Assembly: GCA_024641835.1 (NCBI GenBank)
Contig: JAHECH010000385.1
Span: 1 to 5,121, forward strand
From: Deltaproteobacteria bacterium
GTDB lineage: Bacteria > Desulfobacterota > DSM-4660 > Desulfatiglandales > HGW-15
Length of the DNA stretch: 5,121 bases
Direction: 5' to 3'
Position numbers and translations under genes: made by a program. The notes below the pieces were generated by a model. The model saw only the letters and a list, made by a program, of their open reading frames with translations, was not told the DNA's origin and searched no databases. Positions 1 through 5,121 of the stretch are shown in pieces; within the stretch, counting starts at the first letter, position 1; every line of letters begins with the position of its first letter.

Positions 1-28
1 TGAATCACCCGGGTAAGTCATCAATCCC

Positions 29-35
29 GAGGTAA
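29..35 (+). promoter_or_regulatory. Ribosome binding site of the adaptor gene
   Basis: GAGGTAA lies 7 bases before the ATG at 43, with GAGG itself 10 bases before it, an acceptable Shine-Dalgarno arrangement that supports this start. The stretch TCAATCCCGAGGTAAG (21-36) loosely repeats TCACCCGGGTAAG (5-17) just upstream. Only 42 bases precede the gene, so no promoter can be judged. The TGA at 1-3 could end an upstream gene, but this cannot be shown. Confidence 0.6.
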
Positions 36-42
36 GCCCCCC

Positions 43-1233
43 ATGACAAGTCGAATATCATCCCTCCTCGTCGTCAGCGCGATCTTCCTCCTCGCTGGAT
101 GCGGCCTCACCGGATGCGGCCTCGCCGGATGCGGCGATAAGATCGAGCCTGGAACAACCAAGAAATCGCCGTCCATGACGCATCGCCTGGCTGTCGTAAC
201 CGCCCGCATGATGGAACAGCCCCTCATCTACGAAGCCGTCGGTACCGTGCAGGCAGGTCTCATTGCCAATCTCTCCGGAAAATATCCCGGCGAAGTGAAA
301 GAGATCAAGGTAAGAGAAGGGGCGCGGGTCAAGAAAGGGGACACCCTGGCGATCCTTGATCAGGCTCAGGCGACGGCTGCTCTTCATCAGGCAGAGGCGG
401 CTTTCTCCGAAGCAAAAAAAGCGATGGATGCTGCCGTTTCCGGCAGGGATTCGGCGCGCGCCGCAAAAGAACTTGCCTTGCTAACCTATCAACGGTACGA
501 GAAGCTCAGGAAGACGGGAGCCGTTGGCGTCCAGGAATTCGATGAGGTGGAGACCCGCCACCGGCAGGCTGACGCCAGTCTGATGCAGGCTGAGGACACG
601 GTCGCGGCATCTACGGCTCGGGTCAAACAGGCAGAGGCGGCTGTCGCATCCGCAGCCGTAACTTTGAAGGAGATGGTCATTACCGCCCCGTATGACGGCA
701 TCATTTCCGCTCGACTGGTCGACGAGGGGGTTCTTGCCACGCCGGGAATGCCGCTCCTGACCATTGAGACGATCAACGGCTTCCGGGTGGACACGGAATT
801 GGCTGAAACATACATCGATTACGTGCGACTACAGCAGAAAGTGCTCGTCAGCATCCCTGCGCTGAGTGACAAGCTTATCGAAGGAAAGATCACCATCATC
901 GTGCCTGCCGCCGATGAACGGAGCCGCTCCTTTCTTATCAAGGTGACCCTCTCTCCGGACAGCCGGGTGAAGTCGGGAATGTTCGCAAGGGTAAAAATCC
1001 CCCTTGGCACGACGAGCAGCCTTCTTGTGAAGAAAACCGCAGTGGTGGTACGAGGCCAACTGACAGGCTTGTACCTGGTGGATTCCGAGAAGATCGCTCA
1101 TTTCAGTCTTATCAGAACGGGCAGAACTTTCGGAGACCTCATGGAGATCCTCTCGGGCTTGAAGGAAGGGGACAACTATGTGGAAAACCCACCCCTCAAC
1201 CTCAGTGAGGGTGACAGGGTGGAGGCCCCCTGA
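43..1233 (+). CDS. RND efflux periplasmic adaptor (membrane fusion protein), lipoprotein
   Basis: This 396-residue protein has the plan of an AcrA/MexA-type adaptor, which bridges an inner-membrane RND pump and an outer-membrane channel in the periplasm. It starts with a short lipoprotein signal peptide (Arg4, hydrophobic 8-17) and a lipobox LAGC with Cys20, followed unusually by two more lipobox-like copies (Cys25, Cys30). A first half lipoyl domain follows at about 63-106 (GEVKEIKVREGARVKKGD), then an Ala/Gln/Glu-rich coiled-coil hairpin at about 107-205 with its tip near 157-167 (KTGAVGVQEFD). The second lipoyl half is at about 206-245 (ITAPYDGIIS, residues 213 onward), then a beta-barrel at about 246-325 and a membrane-proximal domain to the end, including EILSGLKEGD. 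Length is typical of the family. The stop overlaps the permease start by one base, which identifies its partner. The exported substrate cannot be read from the sequence. The family call is firm; a specific gene name would be a guess. Confidence 0.95.
   Translation: MTSRISSLLVVSAIFLLAGCGLTGCGLAGCGDKIEPGTTKKSPSMTHRLAVVTARMMEQPLIYEAVGTVQAGLIANLSGKYPGEVKEIKVREGARVKKGDTLAILDQAQATAALHQAEAAFSEAKKAMDAAVSGRDSARAAKELALLTYQRYEKLRKTGAVGVQEFDEVETRHRQADASLMQAEDTVAASTARVKQAEAAVASAAVTLKEMVITAPYDGIISARLVDEGVLATPGMPLLTIETINGFRVDTELAETYIDYVRLQQKVLVSIPALSDKLIEGKITIIVPAADERSRSFLIKVTLSPDSRVKSGMFARVKIPLGTTSSLLVKKTAVVVRGQLTGLYLVDSEKIAHFSLIRTGRTFGDLMEILSGLKEGDNYVENPPLNLSEGDRVEAP
91..135 (+). repeat. 15-bp tandem repeat, three copies, encoding triplicated lipobox
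   Basis: Three head-to-tail 15-bp units, CTCGCTGGATGCGGC (91-105), CTCACCGGATGCGGC (106-120) and CTCGCCGGATGCGGC (121-135), differ only at their fourth and sixth bases. They are in frame and encode LAGCG, LTGCG and LAGCG, residues 17-31 of the adaptor. Each unit contains a lipobox core (L-A/T-G-C), so Cys20, Cys25 and Cys30 all resemble lipidation sites. The first directly follows the hydrophobic core and is the most likely cleavage site. The near identity at DNA level points to recent duplication or slippage. Confidence 0.9.
1221..1225 (+). promoter_or_regulatory. Ribosome binding site of the permease gene, inside the adaptor gene
   Basis: GGAGG lies 7 bases before the ATG at 1233 and within the last codons of the adaptor. 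The stop and start overlap as TGATG (1231-1235). This arrangement supports the chosen start and suggests translational coupling, which would keep adaptor and pump in step. Confidence 0.75.
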
Positions 1234-4200
1234 TGACGTCTCAAACGCCTCAGCTCGGCCCGGCCGGGAAAGTGGCCCGGTTTTTCATCGACTCCAAACT
1301 GACCCCCCTCATCATCATTGCTTCCATCCTTCTGGGCTCGGCCGCGACCCTTGCCCTGCCCAGAGAAGAAGAGCCGCAGATCATCGTTCCGTTTATTGAC
1401 GTTTTTGTCAACATGCCCGGCGCAACATCGAAGGAGGTTGAAGAACGGGTCACCAAGCCCATGGAAAAACTCCTCTGGGAAATCCCCGGGGTGGAATACA
1501 TTTATTCCACATCAAGTCCTGGAACGTCTCTGGCGACTGTGCGCTTCTATGTGGGCCAGGACGAGGAAAAGTCCATCGTCAGGCTCCAGTCCAAGCTCCT
1601 GGCCAATTTCGACATCATTCCCGCCGGGGTGAGCCAGCCTCTCGTAAAACCGCGCTACATTGACGACGTTCCCATTCTAGCTCTCACCTTCTGGGGAGAA
1701 GACTCCGACCACTTCACCTTGCGAAGGGTGGCAGCCCAGGTAGAAGACCTTGTCAAGGCGGTGGACAATGTGTCTGTGACCACCCTGATCGGGGGATACC
1801 GTCGCCAGGTGGAGGTTCAGCTCGATCCTGTACGCCTTGCTGCCTTCCACCTGGATCAGGGTGAGATAGCGAACGCCCTTCGTGGGGCGAACGAGGCATC
1901 GGATACAGGCAGCTTCCCCTCTGTGCGGGGACAGATCCTGGTCCACACCGGAGGGTTTCTCAAGGATGCGGAGGACGTGGGCCGTGTCGTGGTCGGCGTC
2001 TATGGAAACAAGCCCGTGTATTTGAGGGACGTGGCAGCGATTGCGGACGGACCCCAGGAGCCTGATCAATACGTTTTCCTAGGGGCAGGCCCCTCTGCCG
2101 CGGAAAAAGGGATCCACCCGCGATCATCCGGAGTTTTCCCGGCGGTGACTCTCAGCATCGCCAAGCGAAAGGGAGCCAATGCCATCACCGTTGCCGACGA
2201 AATCCTGAAGCGAGTGGAAGAGAACCGGGGAATCATCATCCCCAGGAACATCCATGTGACCATCACCCGCAATTATGGGCAGACGGCTGAAGAGAAATCG
2301 AATGAACTCCTCTTCCACATGTTCATAGCCATTTTTTCAGTCACTCTCCTGATAGGCATTACCCTGGGACGGCGTGAATCGGGAGTCGTGGCGCTCGCCA
2401 TCCCCGTAACGCTCGCCCTGACCCTAGCCGTTTTCTATCTCTATGGTTACACCCTGAACCGGATCACCCTCTTTGCGCTGATCTTCTCCATAGGTATTCT
2501 GGTGGATGACGCGATCGTGGTTGTGGAAAACGTGGTCCGCCATTTTCGGCTCCCGGCAAACCGGGAGCGGCCCTTCGCGCAGGTTGCCGTGGAGGCAGTG
2601 GACGAGGTGGGGAACCCGACCATCCTCGCCACCCTTACGGTGATCGCTGCCATTCTGCCTATGGCCTTTGTGGGCGGTCTCATGGGGCCTTACATGAGGC
2701 CCATACCGGTCGGCGCTTCGGCTGCCATGGTGTTTTCGATCCTCGTCGCTTTCATCGTCACACCCTGGGCTTCCATGAGGCTTTTCAGGCATGAGAGAGG
2801 GGCTTATGGCAAGGAACACGAAGGAGCGGAGGATTGGAGCGTCAGGCTCTACCGCCGGATCATGACTCCACTCATCGAGAGACCTCGCAGAAGAAAAATT
2901 TTCTTAATAGGGGTCCTGGTTCTTCTTTTCGCTTCCTTTGGCCTGGTGATGATAGGGTGGGTCCGGGTTAAGATGCTTCCGTTCGATAACAAGAGCGAAT
3001 TTCAGGTGATCATCGATATGCCTGAAAAGGCGACCCTGGAAGAAACCTCAGCCGTTGCCCTGGAAATGGGTGAGTACATCAAAACGGTGAACGAGGTCGT
3101 GGACTATGAGATTTACGCGGGCACCGCTGCTCCCTTTAATTTCAACGGCCTCGTGCGTCATTATTTTTTGAGGCGGGGCACCAACGTGGCCGATATTCAG
3201 GTCAACCTGGTGGGCAAGGGGGAGCGCAAAGCCCAGAGCCATGACATTGCCAAGCGCGTGCGGCCGGAGCTCAAGCGCATTGCCGACAAGCACGGAGGCC
3301 GCGTAAAAGTGGTTGAAATTCCTCCCGGCCCGCCTGTGCTTTCAACACTGGTCGCCGAAATCTACGGCCCTGACTATGAGCGCCAGAGGCAGATCGCACA
3401 GGAGGTCCTGAAGATTTTTGAAACGACTCCTGAAGTGGTGGACTCGGACTGGTTCATGGAGAAAGACCAGGTGCGCATGAGCATGGTTGTGGATAAGGAA
3501 AAGGCGGCCTTGCACGGGATCAGCGCTTCCCAGGTCGAGCAGACCCTCCAACTCGCCCTGCAGGGTACGCCGGTCGGGCTCCTTCATCAACCCAGGGAAA
3601 AAGAAGATGTCAATATCCTGCTGCGTTTTCCTTTGGCTGACCGGGCGGGGATCAAGAGGCTGGAGACGGTCAAAGTGGCGTCCTCCGACGGCCGGCTCGT
3701 GCCTCTTTCAGACTTGATCGTTTCCCGGCAGACGCCCCTGGACCGGAGCATCTATCACAAAAACCTGATGCGTGTTGTCTACGTCGTGGGGGACGTGGCC
3801 GGGGTTAAGGAAAGCCCGGTCTATGCCATCCTTGATATGCGCAAGAGGATCAGCGCCATCCCTCTTCCCGAAGGCTACCAGATCGGCCAGTACACGGCCC
3901 ACATCCCTGAGAGCGACCGGCGCTTTGCCATGAAATGGGATGGGGAATGGCATATCACCTATGAGGTCTTCCGTGACCTGGGAATCGCCTTTGGCGTGGT
4001 CCTTGTCCTGATTTTCATTCTTGTCGTAGGCTGGTTTCAGTCTTTGAGCACGCCCCTCGTCATCATGGCCGCTATTCCCTTTTCCCTCGTCGGAATCCTG
4101 CCTGCCCATGGTCTCCTGAACGCGTTCTTCACAGCCACCTCCATGATCGGTTTCATAGCTGGTGCGGGCATCGTGGTACGGAACTCCATCATCCTCGTTG

Positions 4201-4490
4201 ACTTTATAGAACTGCGGCTCCAGCAGGGCATGCCCCTTAAAGAAGCGGTGGTCGATGCGGGAGCGGTCCGGTTCAGGCCCATGATGCTCACCGCGGCCGC
4301 GGTCGTGGTGGCTGCCACCGTGATTCTTTTTGATCCTATTTTCCAGGGCCTGGCCATATCCCTCATGGCTGGTGAGGTGGCATCCCTGCTCTTGTCCAGA
4401 ATGACCGTCCCGATACTCTACTACCTGGACAAGCGGTGGGAGCAGACCCGTGGCCATAGGGAGGAGCGCACCAGGGAACCTGGTGCTTGA
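1233..4490 (+). CDS. RND-family multidrug/solute efflux permease (AcrB-like, HAE-1 type)
   Basis: This 1085-residue inner-membrane pump would use the proton gradient to export substrates through a tripartite complex with the adaptor encoded just before it. The duplicated RND plan is visible. TM1 is at about 25-42, ending in PREEEPQI, and a large periplasmic porter domain follows to about 355. TM2-TM6 span about 358-520, TM7 about 552-577, and a second porter domain reaches about 912. TM8-TM12 cover about 913-1060. TM4 carries the proton-relay pair Asp425-Asp426 in GILVDDAIVVVEN, matching AcrB Asp407/Asp408. In TM10 the position of AcrB Lys940 is Arg983 (GIVVRNSIILVDF). Arg1013 and Thr1020 in RFRPMMLT match AcrB Arg971 and Thr978. 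The paired aspartates and long periplasmic loops favour an HAE-1-like exporter over a heavy-metal pump, but the substrate is unknown. TM11-12 (ILFDPIFQGLAISLMAGEVAS) lacks the Gly-rich pattern of AcrB, suggesting a divergent subfamily. The last nine residues and stop come from the hairpin repeat array. No outer-membrane channel gene is in view. Confidence 0.96.
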   Translation: MTSQTPQLGPAGKVARFFIDSKLTPLIIIASILLGSAATLALPREEEPQIIVPFIDVFVNMPGATSKEVEERVTKPMEKLLWEIPGVEYIYSTSSPGTSLATVRFYVGQDEEKSIVRLQSKLLANFDIIPAGVSQPLVKPRYIDDVPILALTFWGEDSDHFTLRRVAAQVEDLVKAVDNVSVTTLIGGYRRQVEVQLDPVRLAAFHLDQGEIANALRGANEASDTGSFPSVRGQILVHTGGFLKDAEDVGRVVVGVYGNKPVYLRDVAAIADGPQEPDQYVFLGAGPSAAEKGIHPRSSGVFPAVTLSIAKRKGANAITVADEILKRVEENRGIIIPRNIHVTITRNYGQTAEEKSNELLFHMFIAIFSVTLLIGITLGRRESGVVALAIPVTLALTLAVFYLYGYTLNRITLFALIFSIGILVDDAIVVVENVVRHFRLPANRERPFAQVAVEAVDEVGNPTILATLTVIAAILPMAFVGGLMGPYMRPIPVGASAAMVFSILVAFIVTPWASMRLFRHERGAYGKEHEGAEDWSVRLYRRIMTPLIERPRRRKIFLIGVLVLLFASFGLVMIGWVRVKMLPFDNKSEFQVIIDMPEKATLEETSAVALEMGEYIKTVNEVVDYEIYAGTAAPFNFNGLVRHYFLRRGTNVADIQVNLVGKGERKAQSHDIAKRVRPELKRIADKHGGRVKVVEIPPGPPVLSTLVAEIYGPDYERQRQIAQEVLKIFETTPEVVDSDWFMEKDQVRMSMVVDKEKAALHGISASQVEQTLQLALQGTPVGLLHQPREKEDVNILLRFPLADRAGIKRLETVKVASSDGRLVPLSDLIVSRQTPLDRSIYHKNLMRVVYVVGDVAGVKESPVYAILDMRKRISAIPLPEGYQIGQYTAHIPESDRRFAMKWDGEWHITYEVFRDLGIAFGVVLVLIFILVVGWFQSLSTPLVIMAAIPFSLVGILPAHGLLNAFFTATSMIGFIAGAGIVVRNSIILVDFIELRLQQGMPLKEAVVDAGAVRFRPMMLTAAAVVVAATVILFDPIFQGLAISLMAGEVASLLLSRMTVPILYYLDKRWEQTRGHREERTREPGA
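2549..2568 (+). repeat. Perfect 8-bp hairpin inside the permease gene
   Basis: GCTCCCGG (2549-2556), a CAAA loop and CCGGGAGC (2561-2568) form a perfect inverted repeat. It encodes part of the segment just after TM4 (around residues 440-446). It is not followed by a T-run, so it does not look like a terminator, and the GAGGAGC linker of the downstream array is absent. It may be chance or an mRNA structure. Confidence 0.5.
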
Positions 4491-4565
4491 GGACTGCTTC
4501 GCTCGAGGAGCGTTCCGCATTCGCGGAACTTGAGGAGCGCTGCGCAAAGCGCAGCTTGAGGGGGG
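4461..4565 (+). repeat. Tandem array of variable-stem hairpins with constant TTGAGGAGC linkers
   Basis: Four units run head to tail, each made of a linker near GAGGAGC, a short palindrome beginning with G and ending with C, and then TT or TC. Unit 1 (4461-4488) has the stem GCACCAGG/CCTGGTGC with loop GAA (4468-4486, 8 bp). Unit 2 (4489-4504) is short, with only GC-TTC-GC between GAGGACT and TC. Unit 3 (4505-4531) has GTTCCGC/GCGGAAC with loop ATTC (4512-4529, 7 bp). Unit 4 (4532-4557) has GCTGCGC/GCGCAGC with loop AAA (4539-4555, 7 bp). A final degenerate linker, GAGGGGGGGCG, starts at 4558. Unit lengths are 28, 16, 27 and 26 bases. Stems are unrelated in sequence yet perfectly paired, while the linkers are conserved. 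No T-run follows any stem, so these are not standard intrinsic terminators. I do not recognise a named repeat family. The array starts inside the permease gene and ends at the ribosome binding site of the prenyltransferase gene. Confidence 0.85.
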
Positions 4566-4566
4566 G
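4558..4566 (+). promoter_or_regulatory. Ribosome binding site of the prenyltransferase gene, derived from the last array linker
   Basis: GAGGGGGGG ends 3 bases before the ATG at 4570, and its GAGG core (4558-4561) ends 8 bases before it. It occupies the position of the next GAGGAGC linker of the hairpin array and looks like a degenerate copy. No in-frame ATG, GTG or TTG lies between the upstream in-frame stop at 4531 and 4570, so this start is well fixed. Confidence 0.65.
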
Positions 4567-4569
4567 CGC

Positions 4570-5121
4570 ATGAACCAAATTTTACTCTGGTGGCGGGCGG
4601 TTCGGCCTTTCGCCTTTACCGTGAGTCTCATCCCTCCGATCATGGGGGCGATTCTTGCACTCATCGAGAATCCAAGCCTCAAATTCGACGTGATCCACTT
4701 TGTCTTCACGTTGATTGGCTGCATGGTCGCCCATGCGGGCGCCAATCTTCTCTCAGACTATTATGACCACAGGGCGCGGGTGGACCGTGAAGGGACCTTT
4801 GGCTCTAGCCGCGTTCTCGTGGATAAGATCATGGAACCATCACAAATCCTGAAGGGAGGCTGGACCGCGCTTTTCATCGCCGGCGCCATCGGGATCTATC
4901 TCGTCATCGCCACCCCTGGAGGGAGCTTTCTTATCTGGCTGATACTGATCGGCGGCATTTTTGGGGTTTTCTATACTGCCGGCCCTGTCGAATTCAAATA
5001 CCGCGCTCTCGGGGATATGGCCGTGTTCGTTTCTTTCGGCCCAGCCATGGTGCTGGGCGCATACTTTGTCCAGGCCCACCGTTTCTCCTGGAGCCCTGTT
5101 CTCTATGCCATTCCCATTGCT
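4570..5121 (+). CDS. UbiA-superfamily prenyltransferase, MenA-like (partial, 3' end outside window)
   Basis: The first 184 residues of a multi-span membrane protein are present, roughly 60% of the usual family length of about 300; the frame stays open to the window edge. UbiA-superfamily enzymes attach a polyprenyl chain from its diphosphate to an aromatic acceptor in the cytoplasmic membrane. The first Asp-rich motif is NLLSDYYDHRARVD, with Asn59, Asp63, Asp66 and Asp72, which would bind the Mg-diphosphate. The following FGSSRVLVDK (77-86) fits MenA-type proteins. Residues 135-157 (YTAGP, then KYRALGDMAVFVSFG with Asp149) match the second conserved region of MenA-type enzymes. Hydrophobic spans are seen at about 15-33, 41-60, 98-114, 119-136 and 149-168. 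The likely role is 1,4-dihydroxy-2-naphthoate polyprenyltransferase in menaquinone synthesis, but related family members with other acceptors cannot be excluded from a partial sequence. It lies 79 bases after the permease stop without a terminator, so it may share that transcript. Confidence 0.88.
   Translation, partial: MNQILLWWRAVRPFAFTVSLIPPIMGAILALIENPSLKFDVIHFVFTLIGCMVAHAGANLLSDYYDHRARVDREGTFGSSRVLVDKIMEPSQILKGGWTALFIAGAIGIYLVIATPGGSFLIWLILIGGIFGVFYTAGPVEFKYRALGDMAVFVSFGPAMVLGAYFVQAHRFSWSPVLYAIPIA

Noticed and set aside
388..642. Exact 15-bp direct repeat CAGGCAGAGGCGGCT at 388-402 and 628-642
   Set aside because: Both copies encode QAEAA on the two arms of the adaptor's coiled-coil hairpin, so the similarity is explained by heptad-like protein sequence and codon bias.
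2082..2095. Short inverted repeat AGGGG-CAGG-CCCCT in the permease gene
   Set aside because: A 5-bp stem in GC-rich coding DNA is expected by chance.
4290..4303. Perfect 14-bp palindrome ACCGCGGCCGCGGT in the permease gene
   Set aside because: It encodes a Thr-Ala-Ala-Ala-Val stretch of TM11, where GC-rich alanine codons easily create such a palindrome; there is no sign of a regulatory context.
4512..4555. Rho-independent terminator after the permease gene
   Set aside because: The stems are perfect and GC-rich, but none is followed by a T-run; each is followed by TTGAGG instead.
4461..4565. CRISPR array or REP/integron-type repeat
   Set aside because: Linkers are only about 9 bases and spacing is 16-28 bases, too short for CRISPR, and the inserts are palindromic. 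The pattern does not match the classic enterobacterial REP or attC layout.
3708..4745. Long reverse-strand open frame (345 codons) and other reverse-strand frames over the three genes
   Set aside because: They lie opposite clearly recognisable coding genes, give low-complexity His/Arg/Gly-rich translations without family features, and one would span the hairpin array.

Overview
This window reads as ordinary chromosomal DNA from a Gram-negative bacterium with moderately high GC. It holds three genes, all on the + strand and tightly packed: a lipoprotein periplasmic adaptor (43-1233), an RND-family inner-membrane efflux permease (1233-4490), and the first 184 codons of a UbiA/MenA-type membrane prenyltransferase (4570 to the window end). 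The Gram-negative assignment follows from the tripartite-efflux adaptor and permease. A MenA-like enzyme suggests a menaquinone user, and an anaerobe such as a Desulfobacterota member would fit, but nothing here fixes the taxon.

Layout: positions 1-42 are leader sequence with a ribosome binding site. The adaptor and permease overlap by one base (TGATG), so they are almost certainly co-translated as an efflux pair. No outer-membrane TolC-like partner is visible in the window. Between the permease and the prenyltransferase (78 bp plus the last codons of the permease) there is no recognisable terminator, so read-through into the third gene is plausible.

The least ordinary part of the window is that junction (about 4461-4569). 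It is a head-to-tail array in which a nearly constant linker, TTGAGGAGC, alternates with short perfect palindromes. The stems differ in sequence from unit to unit but always begin with G right after the linker and end with C right before the next one. The array overlaps the end of the permease gene, supplies its last nine codons and stop, and its last degenerate linker serves as the Shine-Dalgarno sequence of the prenyltransferase gene. A second oddity is a 15-bp tandem triplication at 91-135 that gives the adaptor three successive lipobox-like motifs (LAGC, LTGC, LAGC).

I see no RNA genes, CRISPR array, insertion sequence or phage genes. The long reverse-strand open frames are shadows of the three genes.
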